64,000 nt of DNA, taken from contig JASXTE010000012.1 of assembly GCA_030280995.1 (NCBI GenBank), positions 10,960,501 to 11,024,500 of the forward strand. Reading direction: 5' to 3'. This document shows positions 44,561-56,800 of this stretch, in pieces (within the stretch, counting starts at the first letter, position 1; every line of letters begins with the position of its first letter). This DNA comes from Hemileia vastatrix. Taxonomy: Eukaryota > Basidiomycota > Pucciniomycetes > Pucciniales > Zaghouaniaceae. Under the pieces are notes generated by a model. That model saw only the letters and a list, made by a program, of their open reading frames with translations, was not told the DNA's origin and did no database searches. Position numbers and translations under genes: made by a program.

Positions 44561-45100
44561 TTCTAAAGCCAGTTCTAGAAGAGATATGTGAAAAACAGGA
44601 TGAATTTATTGCCATTTTTAATGTAACTTGAGTCAAAATGCATTTTTAGAACCTTCTGCATCAATTTTAAATGGACCCATGCACTTTTAAAATAATTTCC
44701 TTGATGTTCAAGTTGTTCAAATATTTTTAGAGTTGAGACATACTTTATTTTCTGGTTTAAAGGGTAGAGAAGATTGTCCATGTTTTTCAGCCTATTCCTT
44801 ATATCTTCAATTTGCTGTCTCTAGGTTAGATTGGAGCTTTCCTTGAAGTTGTGATATGGTTCAAAGATAATGTTCAGCAGGATGATTAATTCCTACATGA
44901 ATTGGATTGAATTGAGGATTTTATCCATAGATTGTTTCAAAAGGAGATTGTTTTTTTGAAGAATTTTTCAAGTTTTTTTATGAAAATTTAGTCAATGGTA
45001 ACCATGTGTTCCTATTGTCTTGTTAGTAGTTGAACTACATTTGAAGATATTGTTCAAGGATTTGGTTGATTCTTTTGGTTTTCCTGTTGGTTTCAGGTTG

Positions 45101-45560
45101 TTAAGAATTGTAAAGATTCTTCTTAATATTTAGTTGTTGAGAAATTTGAGTCCAGAAAGTAGAGACAAACAGGGATCCTCTATCTGAAATAATATAAGTG
45201 GGTAAGCCATGTTTAGAAAATAAAAATTCTAGAAATAATTTAACTAAATCTTCTGCAGTTCCACTAGTATTAGTTTTAATAAAAATAGAAATTTTAGAAA
45301 ATCTATCAACTATGACTAATATATCAACAAAGTTATTTGATGGAGGTAATTGAGAAATGAAATACATTTAAATTGATTCCAATGGTTTAGAGGGAATTGG
45401 AAGTGGTTGAAGAAACCCATACTTCCTGTGTCAAGGTACCTTATTCCTATTACATTTGTAACAGGATTTAATATGGGCCTTAATTTCCTTCATCATTCCT
45501 GGCCAGAAGAAATCCCTTCCTATTAACTGGTAATTTTTATCAACACTAAAATGACCAGCT
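45101..45560 (-). pseudogene. Gypsy-2 integrase
   Basis: The zinc-finger region is visible as FFWPGMMKEIKAHIKSCYKC (about 45,515-45,455), with SCYKCNRNK giving the CxxC. The core at 45,367-45,101 reads FISQLPPSNNFVDILVIVD and GLPTYIISDRGSLFVSTFW, with the second catalytic Asp in SDRG. The rest of the core is lost to frameshifts. Confidence 0.85.
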
Positions 45561-45924
45561 AATTGAGAATCATGTCAACTATGAAAAATCTATAACTTTA
45601 TATCCTTATTGTTGGGTATGGCTACTCTACCTTTGAAGACTAACAGACCTGATTCTATACTTAATCTCTTGGGCAGTGCATTGAGAGTCTTTTTTCTCTA
45701 ATCCCCAAAAAAAATCATTGTTTGACTGAGCTTCTCAGATGTTAGATAGTGGATTTTGAATTGATTGTATTGTAATTGAGTTAAGTTGATGAGTCATTTA
45801 AATTGATTTGGTGAAAATTTATTTCAAATTTTCTGGATTATTTTCAACAAATTCCTCCCCCCACCTGCAGATGTACATTGTTCCAAAATGATGAAGTATC
45901 TGTAACTACCCAATTTTTTCCTGG

Positions 45925-47040
45925 TTAGTAGGTAATAGTAAAATAAAATTCAGATAAGAGCTCAGCCCACCTTACCTGATGTCTAGTTAGTGCTTTAGAA
46001 GACATGAAGTATTTCAAAGAATTATGGTTAGTTAGGATTTTAAAAAAACTATTTAGACTTAGAAGAAAAGAATGCCATTTCTTAAGACAATGAATAATTG
46101 CTAATAACTCTTTATCATGAATTTTATAATTTATTTCTGCTGTGATCCATTTGCATGACTTGAATGCAACAGGATAAAACAAATTTGTTTCAGAATTGAA
46201 TTGGGATATTACCCCTGCTATAGTATAATTGCTAGCATCTTTCTTGACTATTTTCAAGGCTGTAGGATTAAAGTGTCAAAGAATTAGAGCTGTGGTGAAT
46301 GCAGTTTTCAATGCTTCAAATTCTTTCCACACTATATCTGTGAAAACAAATGGAATATATTTTTAAGAAGAGAAATAAGATTTGTTATAGTTTCAGAGTA
46401 ATCTTTTATAAAACTTCTATAAAAATTTTCAAAACTCAAAAATCCCTTTAAGAACTTTAGGTTGTATGGCTCTGTCATTTCCAAAATATTTTGAACCTTT
46501 TTATCATCCATGACCAAACCCTTAGTGGACAATGTAAACCCCAAAAAGTCAATAGATTTTAGGTGGGATTTGCACTTGGTGTGCATGGCGTAGAGTCCTT
46601 GTTCTTAAAGTCAACTGAAAACCATTTTGCCATGTTGGATATGCTCTTCAAGGGAATTCAAGAAAATTAAAATGTCATCTAGGTAGACAAAAACAAACTG
46701 TACAACAATATCTTGGAAGATATCATTGACTAAAGTTTGAAAAGTTGATGGTGCCTTTCACAATTAAAAGGGTGCTACTAAATATTCAAAGCTATTAAAT
46801 CTAGTATGCATTGTAGTTAATGGTTCATGAACTTCTGCAATTTGTATAAGATTTTAAGCACCTCTGAGATTAATTTAGAAAAGAAATTAGCACCATTAAA
46901 CAAGGTAAGAAGTAATGACATAGATGTAACTGGATAGGAGTTATTCTTATTTACTGCATTGAGTTTTCTATAATCAACAGATAACCTAAGACTTCCATCC
47001 TTTTTCTTAAAAAAAGAACTGGAGATCCAGTTGAAGATTT
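45925..47040 (-). pseudogene. Gypsy-2 reverse transcriptase and RNase H
   Basis: RT pieces: LRLSVDYRKLNAVNKNNSYP (47,000-46,940), [10 protein letters not shown] with the catalytic YLDD box (about 46,690-46,665), and SIDFLGFTLSTKGLVMDDKK with LKGFLSFENFYRSFIKDYSE (46,586-46,332). RNase H at 46,257-45,925: YTIAGVISQFNSETNLFYPV, NYKIHDKELLAIIHCLKKWH, ILTNHNSLKYFMSSKALT and RHQVRWAELLSEF. In ILTNHNSL the usual TDHNSL catalytic Asp reads Asn. Confidence 0.88.
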
Positions 47041-47702
47041 ACTGGCTCAAATGAACCTTTTGCTACATTCTCTACAATGTAGTCTCAAAGAACTTGAAAT
47101 TTATCCTTTGACAAAAAATAGACAGGACCTGATGATAGTACTGGACCTATTAACTCTATTTGATGATTTCAGGGTCAATGAGGCAGTAGCTTGTTGTCCT
47201 TACAGATTTAGAAAACATTGATGAAGTCATGATAAGCTTCAGGTAGAGTTGATTTAATGGCTTCAATACTGATTTGTTCATCCTCCTCATATTCACAGAA
47301 GTCTGTAAAAGGTATACCTGTATTTAGAGAGCAAAAATAAATCACCTTGTGGCTATTTAAATAATCTTTGAGTAAATTTGTTGAACTATAATGGTTAGCC
47401 ATATTCTCATTTAAAGGAAGATCATATGCTTGCAATACATCTGGCTGAGAAGTGTCCTCTAGCTGGACTTTTTCATGTGGGTTTTTTAACTCCCTAATGA
47501 CCTAAATTGATGAATCAGAAATATACTTAGAATAAGGGGTGATCAATCCCTGTGACCAATAAATTTTGGAATTCCAATTCTGTAAGAAGTCATGGCCAAG
47601 AATGGTATCATCCATCCTTGGGGAATCAAAGACTGTTAATTCCCACTCAAAGAAGGGAAAATTTGTAAAGTTAAGAACCCATAAAAATTTCCTGCTAACC
47701 CA

Positions 47703-48080
47703 TTATTTGGGCTCCTCTGATTCATCAAGATAAATTGTAATTTGGTAGATGTCTACAAATGTTAGCTTAAGTTTCTTGGAAAAAGATAAACTGATAAATG
47801 AAATTGAAGCTCTGGAGTCTATAAGACAACTGAAGGGAATATCCTCCTTAAAAAGAATTAATCTCAAACAGTTAAGGGAAACTCCAGTCCTTAGGAAATT
47901 GAGGTTCTGTGCACTGGGAGATATAAAATAGTTTTCTATGCCCACAAGTACACTATTCACTAGTTTTTGACTTTGAACTTTTATCTTCTCTGTCCTTTGA
48001 TTTAGAACATTAATCCAGCTTGTGTTCACCCGCACAATACATACACAACCCATTATCTGCTCTTCTTTTCCTCTCATCTT
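47703..48080 (-). pseudogene. Gypsy-2 protease region
   Basis: PFSCLIDSRASISFISLSF corresponds to the retropepsin active site with DSG changed to DSR. The preceding residues include a Cys-rich stretch (MGCVCIVRVNTS) that may be the end of the gag zinc knuckle. Confidence 0.75.
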
Positions 48081-48425
48081 TCTTTAACTCCCATTTTGTA
48101 TCCAATAACTTACTGATATTTTCTGTGGTTGAGCCTTTGGATTGAGACTTTTCTTACTCTTTTGATTTGGTTTGGTTTGAGATGAGGATTTAGTTGGTCA
48201 AGTATGATTCAAGGAAAATCTGGATTTGAAGTTTGAGTTGTGAGATTTATTGGAATGAAGCCTTTGTTGAAGACAGCCTTAGTGAACACCATCTAGTTTG
48301 GGGGTTCTATCTATTAGGTCCATTAAGGTTGCCATTTTCTGACCATGAAGAGTTAGTAGGTCAAGAATCCTCAAAGGAAGTCCTTTTTTGAAATGATACT
48401 TTAGGGCTGCATCATTCCAGCCTAC

Positions 48426-49072
48426 TCAAGTTTTTAGAGCCCTGAAGCATGAGATATACTCAGAAGCTTTACCATTATTGTTCATGCAAATGAAATCTAA
48501 CTCAATTTCTGAATTATTGGTTTCATTAGGGTCATCAAATAACAAAAATAGTTTATCTTTGAATTTTTCCCAATTTTTGATGAGCAAATGGGTTTCTGTC
48601 AAAGAAAGCGTGAGCAAATATGGTTCAAACCATTGAAATTCTTTCCCAGATAAGAATGATGAGGCATATATTAACTTGGGGCAATCTGTATTGAAGGTTT
48701 GTGGGTCATTGTTGAACAATAATTTTCAGGTTTTCAAAAAATGTCTCAACCCATCAGGATGTTTTCCAATAAATTTTTCCTGGGCTTTCATTGAGGGAGT
48801 TTTAAATTTAGAGTTCTCTGAAGAAGAAGGATTGGAAATGGATTTCACTAATAACTTAATGAAAGCCTCCAATGTAGGAGTAGGACCAGATTCAAATTTT
48901 GGCCCAAAGGTTTGGCAGCTGGGGCAGATGGTGCCTTGTGCATTGTATCTTTTTTTTCTTCCTTCTCACTAGAATCTTTGTAATCCTGTGGGATGTCCTT
49001 TACAGATTGAATTAAATGTTCCTGTTCTCTTAATTTGAGAGGTTCAAGAGAGTGAGTGCAGAAATAGGTCAA
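48426..49072 (-). pseudogene. Gypsy-2 Gag
   Basis: 48,426-48,719 reads LIYASSFLSGKEFQWFEPYL, WEKFKDKLFLLFDDPNETNN and GKASEYISCFRAL, the Gypsy gag (Retrotrans_gag) fold. 48,848-49,072 is an N-terminal charged region (EPLKLREQEHLIQSVKDIPQ). A frame break lies between them. Confidence 0.8.
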
Positions 49073-49212
49073 GAGACTGTTGGCCTATCCCTGGTTCAAG
49101 CTTTAGTATTAGTGCCCATAGGGGGAGTGCATTAAACGGGTGCCATTTAGACTCACCCCTAAATATGTAGTAGCATGATTCAAAGATGAGAGCTCATAGA
49201 ATTAAATTATAC

Positions 49213-49960
49213 TGTCACCAGATGGCCTACGCACAAGATTAAGGGTGTTCTTGAGTAAGTGAGAATAGTGAAAGTAATAGAGGATTACTTCAAAAAAGTG
49301 ATTTGAAGATATGTTAAAGGTAAATTATGTGCTTCAAAGCAAGTTTGAGGTGAATAGTAATGTATGGTAGAGTAACACTAAAATTCAAGGAATCTCACAA
49401 AGGGTTGCAACTTAATAATCTAAAGGATTTAGTATTTTTAAGAAGTTTTAAAAGAAATTGATTTTGAGAAAGTTAGGAAACAAAAATAGCTTTTATTATT
49501 AACTACTACCACAACAATATTATAATTTAATTCTAAGGAATTTAAAGCCAAATCTCACCAATTATATAGACAAATCCACCTTGAGTTGGCCCCTTTAATT
49601 ATCCACCCTTAATTTACCACTGACCCTCCACTATAACACATAGATTCTTTAACCTTACTCCTATTCCCACTCACAAACCTTTAATTACCCTTAATCACAT
49701 AATAACCAAACATTAAAAACTATACTATTGATCCAAGAACTAATACACAACACATTTTCTTAAAGTTGAAAAGTATAAGAAGAGGATTGACTCATTTAGA
49801 TTTAGGGTTTGTGATAGCACAGTTGCTAGTGTATTCAAATGGAGACAACAAAGGGGAAAAGCAGTTACTAGGTAGATGTTGCTTTCTGCACTTTGAGTAT
49901 GTATTTTTGTATTGATATATGGATGAAAAAATTGACTTGTGCTTTGAGTTTCATGTGGCA
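49213..49960 (-). repeat. Gypsy-2 5' LTR
   Basis: About 748 bp, direct repeat of 29,713-30,458, adjoining the gag side of Gypsy-2. The ends read TGTCACC and TGTGGCA on plus. Confidence 0.78.
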
Positions 49961-51420
49961 CAAGACACCCATATCCCATTTTGTCTAATATATATTTCCT
50001 GAACTTTTATCTGTCCCACATAGAATTTCTTCCTCTTCCTCTTTCTTGCACAATCATCTCATACATTACAATAATCCCCACTTCTTATCTTGTGAAATGA
50101 GTGCAGAAAACTCTTTTGACATTGACAAGCAAATTTTTAAATCTTGGCTTCATGTCAGCCTAAAGAAAGTTTTTCAGCTTTTAGATTTAGAGATTCATTA
50201 TTTGTTTCAAACTAAACCTCTTCAGTATATCTCAACCATGATAGAAAACAAGATTATTTTAGAATCGAAAAATTGACACATTCAATGAGCAGGTTTTTGA
50301 ATTCAATTAATATGAATATTTGATCTCAAGCCCGTAAAAGATAATGTGAGAAATAGCATCCCATTAAAATTACTTGTATTGATAGGATTTAATGTTAAGA
50401 ATTTACTATTTTCTATTAGCAAATGTGACAGTATTAGGTGAATTCACATTTATTCAAAATAAATAGCATAATAAAGCAAATAACTTTTATGCTAGTACAT
50501 GCAAACAATTATTCATTATTATAAAAAAAAGTTGGAAAAATGAATGTGAACTGTACGTTCCTGAGGTGTTGATAAGTTCAGTTCTTGGTTACTGTAATTA
50601 TGAATAGGTAGAAGGTGAATATGAAATCAGGAAATAGAATAATAAAAGCAGGGCTAGCTTGTGACAACCCACTACCTGAATTACTTAAAAACCAGGAGTA
50701 TTGGAAGTAAAAAATATTCAAGTGAAAAATTGGACTAGTTTCCCTAAATTCAGGGGATAATTCAGGAGGCAACCACTTCTCTTAAGGCAGAATAATCACT
50801 ATTTTCAAATAAGTGACAATGCTATTTCAAACTAACAATATCTTTATTTAAAATTTGTGGTGTTTCTATTTACAAAGCAGTAATGTTGATACAAAAGTGA
50901 CACAAGGATAGTGGGGACATAAGGAGTTAATGAGGCATGACTGTAGAACTCCTAGTTTAGAACACATTTGAAAATTCATATTGAATACTGTTAAGTTCAT
51001 AAAAGTAAAGTGTCTCCTACAGTAGTCAAACCTGTGACCATTTTAGGCATGTTAGTTTCTCTAATCACTGAGATAAGGAAGCCTATATGTACCTTAACCC
51101 TAACACAAACACTATCACTATCTTTTAAAGTGAAAGCAATGGTATTCTAACCCTAACTTTGAGGAATAATGAGAATGAAAATGTGATACTTCTAGCTTGA
51201 TTGAGGGAATGATACTGCCAACATTTTTGAGCAAACAATACTTCTAACTTATCTGAGGCAAAAAGATACTGCTAGTTTTGTAGTTTATATACTATTCATG
51301 GCTAAATACATAGTATCTTTTGCATGCCCAAAGGTTTTATAATTTTTATGTAATTTCTATAATTTTATATCTAGGTTGTTGCTGGATAAAATCCAGGTTG
51401 TTTCAAGATAACTTCCCTTA
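49961..51420. other. AT-rich stretch without recognised gene
   Basis: One short frame (50,100-50,275) is open but resembles nothing known to me. The stretch separates Gypsy-2 from the distal Copia-2 fragment and may contain a further unrecognised insertion. Confidence 0.4.
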
Positions 51421-51850
51421 TCTTTTTCCTAGGAGTACCTGTTAATTAGTCTTCAAAAGGACAGTCAGTAGTTGCTCTTTTGACATGGTTTTCAGCATTG
51501 GAAGCTTTGGTAGCAGTCACAAAAACAGAAACATGGATCCAAAATATCATCAAAAATTTAAATAACATACCATACAAAATTCAACTCTACTGTGATAATG
51601 AATCCACAATTAATGTAGCAAGTGATAAACCATCAAAGAAGAAAATCCAACACATGGAAAGGATTTTTTTTACATGAATGCGTAGTGAAATAATAAAAAA
51701 GCTGAAATAAATTGGATAAGTGTGGTCACATTGAACCAAAAAGTGGATATACTAACAAAAAATTTAGGCTTTAATTTGATTGAAATAGCAAGAAATTCGG
51801 TCAATTTTTATAATAACAATTTGGAGTGGCAGAATGTAGTCAAGGAGGGG
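51421..51850 (+). pseudogene. Copia RNase H C-terminal fragment (probably the end of Copia-2)
   Basis: GVPVN then a stop, then SSKGQSVVALLTWFSALEAL, IQLYCDNESTINVASDKPSK and KKIQHMERIFF. The conserved acidic positions of Copia RNase H (CDNES) are present. A purine-rich tract (CAAGGAGGGGGG, 51,841-51,852) precedes an LTR start. Copia-2 at 26.3-29.3 kb stops earlier in the same domain, so the two can be parts of one split element. Confidence 0.75.
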
Positions 51851-51852
51851 GG

Positions 51853-52125
51853 TGTTACAACATACACCACGGGAAATCTAGGGGTGAATTGCTAGCAATC
51901 CCCTCTCTTGAAATTTAGAGTGTCCCTTAAATATGCCAGGTTTATGAATACTTTATAAACATAAGTAAATTAGAGTTAGATTTACATTTATTCTCAGATT
52001 GATTATAGACAGAATATCAACTGATTCCAAATTATGCACAAGTTGATCCTCCAGAACTTGATTTTGGTCCTCTGATGAGCACAAACTGAGCACAAATTGA
52101 TCTAACCTAAGCTTATGCATATATA
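51853..52125 (+). repeat. Copia LTR following the RNase H fragment
   Basis: Begins TGTTACAACATACACC after the polypurine tract and contains the GCTAGC palindrome at 51,881-51,903. It shows patchy similarity to the minus strand of 440-700. The right end is not defined. Confidence 0.55.
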
Positions 52126-52449
52126 ATAAATCAGGATACTTGCTCTATTAAATTTGATAATAAAATAAAATATTGATGAATTTATATAAAAAAAATTATT
52201 ATGTAATATATTAAATTATAAATTTAGGCATCATAGGAGGGCACTTAATAGAACTTAATTATACTATGTGACACCTTAATACTGTATCACGCAGTTTGAA
52301 ACATTTAAAACAAAATGAGTCATGATGGGCAATGAAATTGCTTGGACAGACACTTTCAAAATTAATACTGACCATAATAAACAAGTATGAAACCTTGGCA
52401 TCTATCCAATAAAAGATTTTTCTTCTGATAAATGGATTTTTCTCAGTTA

Positions 52450-53830
52450 CTCCCTGCTAAAAAGTGTCCTTCTGAGGTTTGTCTGACCTTCAGGGGGGTA
52501 ATTTGGCCACATTAAACTACTTCTATTTCCATGATTGACCAAAAAATCATCCTCATTTCCATCTAAAGAGTTGATCTCATCTGACTGTGGCTGATCAAAG
52601 GGGTCCACAACAAGTTTAGCCAAAATTTTGGTGAACACTTTTTTGATGGATAGTGACTAACTGGTGCTTTCCAAAATTGTCCACCCAAAGTTAGGCTAAA
52701 CTTCAGGAGGATAAATTTATTATGAATACCAAATTAACTGAAGAATATTTTTGCTCTAGATACTCTGCATCATAAAAGTGTCCAACTGAGGTTTAGCCAT
52801 AATTCAGGTAGACACTTTTGGAAAGGCACAGTCTGATGGGTTTAATATCTATATATGGCAATAAGTATCAGTTTTTTATCAACATGGAACTAGAATTAAT
52901 TTAATATGGCCAAAGTGTCCACCTGAAGTTTGGCCAAAATACAGGTGGAAATTTTTATGAGGATTACTTGATGAAATGAAGAGGACTTGCAATTACTTTC
53001 CATCATAAAATTTTCAAACTTAAGTTTATCAAAAATTGTGGCGACACTTTTGCCAGATCCAGTCATATGGGATCAACTCTCTATATGGCAATGAGAATCA
53101 ATTTTTAGTCAGTCATGGCATTAGAAGTAATTTGATATGGACAGACTTTCCACCTGATTTTTGGCCAAAAATAAGTTGGAAATGTTTATGAGGAATACTA
53201 GATTAACTAAAGAAGACTTGCACCCTACTACTGTCCATCATAAAAGTGTCCACCAGAAGAATTCTCAAACTTGTGGTTGACACCTTTGGCCTGGTCCAGC
53301 CATATGGGATCAATTCTGCATATGGAAATGAGGATTTAATTTGGTCAATCATGGTACTAGAAGTAATTTGATATAGACAAAGTGTCCAACTAAATATTGG
53401 AAAAAAATCAGTTGAAAACTTCATTTAGTTTTTCAAAAAATCAAATTAAGTACAATTTTATTCCTGATGATGCCCATTTTATCCAACACCTCTTCTGAGC
53501 CTTGAAAGTAGGAATTTAGCTTGAATTTTTAATTTCATATAAAATCCCTTTTATTCAACCTATTTCTTTTTATCCCTTTTTTTTCTTTTAGATATCAATT
53601 AATTTTATGTAAAACAAATCATTTTCATAATTTTTTACCTGTATTTAATAAAATTATTAAAGGTTTAACATCACCCTGTAAGCATTTGGCACATGTTCTT
53701 TTTCTATACTAATAAAAATAATAATATACTGGTGACAAAAAATTGATCAAATGACAAAATATTAATTAAACAGAAAGATCAAATACCAGTTGCACTGAAG
53801 AAGAGCTGCACCCTAGATACTCACCATCAA
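52450..53830. repeat. Older short satellite units (about 230-310 bp)
   Basis: Diverged copies of the palindrome segment at about 52,455, 52,771, 52,999 and 53,238, each preceded by CATCATAAAA-type sequence. Between them lies a second inverted repeat of the form GTCCACCTGAAGTTTGGCC and its inverse. The first three units lack the AT-rich segment of about 375 bp that the main array carries; the unit at 53,238 has it. Confidence 0.75.
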
Positions 53831-56800
53831 AAAAGTGTCCAGCACAAGTTCGGCCGAACTTGTGCTGGACACATTTGGTCAGGTGCAGTCATATGAGATC
53901 AATTCTCGCTATGGCAATGAAAAAAATTATTTGATAAAAAACTTCACTAGAAGTTGTTTTACATAGCCAAATTTTCTACCTAGAGTTCATCTAAACCACA
54001 GGTGCACAATTTTTTATCTTTAAAAAAAAGTCAATTTAGTACAATTTATCCCTGATGGCTCTCATTTGCTTCAACACCTCTACTGGCCTTTGATAGTAGG
54101 AATATTACTTGGATTTCTTTTTTCATATTTGATCCCTTTAACTTAATTTTTTATTCCTAATATTGCTTTTGGATATCAATTAATAATTTTTAAAATAAAA
54201 TATTTTCATATTTTTATACATTTATTTAATAATATTATAAATGGCATAACATCATCTGGTATGCATTTGGAACATGAGTTTTTTCTATAATTATAAAATT
54301 AATAATATAATGGCGACCAAAAATTAATCAAATGATATTAATGAGTGATGAACAAATATAAAATACCAGTAGACATGTTTGTAAGAAATACTAGATGAAC
54401 TGAAGAAAAATTCTACCCTAGCTACTCTCCATCATAAAAGTGTCCAGCACAAGTTCGGCCAAACTTGTGCTGGACACTTATGTTCAGGTGCAGTCAGATG
54501 GGAGCAATTCTCTCTATGGAAATGAAGTTAAATTTTTGATATAAAATTACACTAGAAGTAGTTTGATATGGAAAAATTTTCATGCTGAAGTTTTGGTAAA
54601 GCTCAAGTGGATTATTTTTTTTATTTTTACAAAAAAGAAAATTTAGTGCAAGTTTAGCCCTGATTGTGCTAATTTGATTCAACATCTCTTTTTTCTGTTT
54701 ATGGCAGGAATTTAACTTGGATTTTAATTTTCATCTTTGATTTCTTTTATTTTACTTTATTCCTCTCATATTGCTTTTGGATAGAAGTTTTTTTTTTGTA
54801 AAATAAATCATTTTCATATTTTTTTACCTTTATTTAATAATAATATAAAAGGTGTAACATCACCCAGTATTCATTTGGCACAAAAGTTTTTGCTATACTG
54901 ATAATATTAATAATATAATGGTGTCAAAAAATTAATCAATTGATAAATATGAGTGAGGCACAAAGATTTAATAACAGTGGAAATGTTTATAAGAAATTTC
55001 AGATGATTAAAAATGACTTGCACCCTGGCTAATCTTCATGATAAAAGTGTCCAGCACAAGTTTGGCCAAACTTGTGCTGGACACTTTTGGTTGCATGCCG
55101 TCAGACGCAATCGATTCTTTTTATGGAAATGAGACTGAATTATCACTCCATCATTGCATTGAAAGTAGTTTTATATAGACAAATTGTCCCCTGGAAGTTT
55201 GTCCAAACCTAAGCTAGACAATTTTTTCCTTTGGTAAAAAGTAAATTTGATCCATGTTAATTTATGATGGTGCCCATTTTTTGTGAAGCCTCTACTGGCT
55301 CATGATAGCAGAAATTATACTTAATATCTTTATTTCATGTTTGATATCTTTAATTTTAATCTTACCCTTTTATTTATCCTTTAGCTTTTAAATATCAATT
55401 TTATTTTGGTAAAACTGATAACTTTCACATTTTTTTACATTTATTATATTATATTATTAAAGTTGTAAAATTATCCAGTGTACATTCATTACACATGTTT
55501 TTGCTATACTAAAAACATTAATAATATAATGGTGACTAAAAAATAATCAAATAATAAATATGGATGACACAGAAAGATCAAATACCCATAGAAATTTTTA
55601 AAATGAATATAAGATTAACTGAAGAAGACTTGCACCCTAGCTACTCTCCATCATAAAAGTTTCCAGCACAATTTCAGCTGAGCTTGTGCTGGACACTTTT
55701 AATTGCATGCAGTCAGATGGGATAAATTTACTCAATGGAAGTTAAAATGAATTTTTGCTCAATCATTGCACAAGAAGTAGCTTTATACTGCTATACTATC
55801 CTCCTTATTTTTTGAAAAACCTCAGGTGGACACTTTTATTAATTTTAAAAAATAGAAAACATATTCCAAATATAGAACTGGTGGTGCAAATTTGGTCTGA
55901 AAACTCAAATTATCTTTGATGGCAGAAATTTTATTTGAATGTTTAATTTCATATTTAATCACTTTTATTTTACTTTTTTATTCCTGTTTTTGCTTTCAAA
56001 TATTAATTTATTTATTGTAAAACTAATACTTTTCATATTTTTTTTACTTTTATTTAATAAGATTATGAAAGATGTAGCATCTCCCAGTATGCATTTGTCT
56101 TACAAGTTTTTTCAATACTAATAACATTAATATTATAATGGTGAAAAACAATGAATCAAATGATAAATATGAATGACACAGAAAGATCATATACAAGTGG
56201 ATTTGTTTATAAGGAATACCTGATGAACTGAAGAAGACCTGCAACCTAGATACTCACCATCATAAAAGTGTCCAGCATAAGTTCCGCCAAACTTTTGCTG
56301 GACACTTTTGGTTGCATGCAGTCAGATGGGATAAATTTACTCTATGGAAATGAAAATGACATTTTGCTTGATCATTGCACAATAAGTAGTTTGATATTGC
56401 CAAAATGTCCTCCTGATGATTTTTCAAAACTCATCAGGACACTTTCTTTGGTTTAACAAAAAAGAAAATATAGTGCAAGTTTAGTCCTGGTGGTGCACAT
56501 TTGATCTAACACCTCTACTTGTTATTGATAGTGGGAATTTTCCTTAGATTTTTTTTTCTTATTTTATCCCTTTTATTTTAATTTTTTATTGCTCATATTG
56601 CTTTGGATATCAATTTTTAATTTCCAAAATAAATAATTTTCATACTCTTATACCTTTATTTAATAATATATGATTAAAGGTGGAACACCACCTGGTATGC
56701 ATTTTTCACACAAGTTATTACTATAGTAATAACGTTAATAATATAATGATGACAAAAAATTAATCAAATGGTAAATTTAAATGACACAGAAAGATCAAAT

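Larger units (their letters stand above)
44561..49212 (-). mobile_element. Gypsy-2: decayed Gypsy internal region
   Basis: Minus-strand order gag (49,072-48,426), protease (48,077-47,703), RT (about 47,030-46,332), RNase H (46,257-45,925), integrase (about 45,560-45,101) and the post-integrase linker (44,781-44,575, LLYPLNQKIKYVSTLK). This is the Gypsy order; no chromodomain was seen. Frames are short and broken, and CpG is almost absent. With its LTRs, and without the nested element B, it measures about 8.4 kb. Confidence 0.85.
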
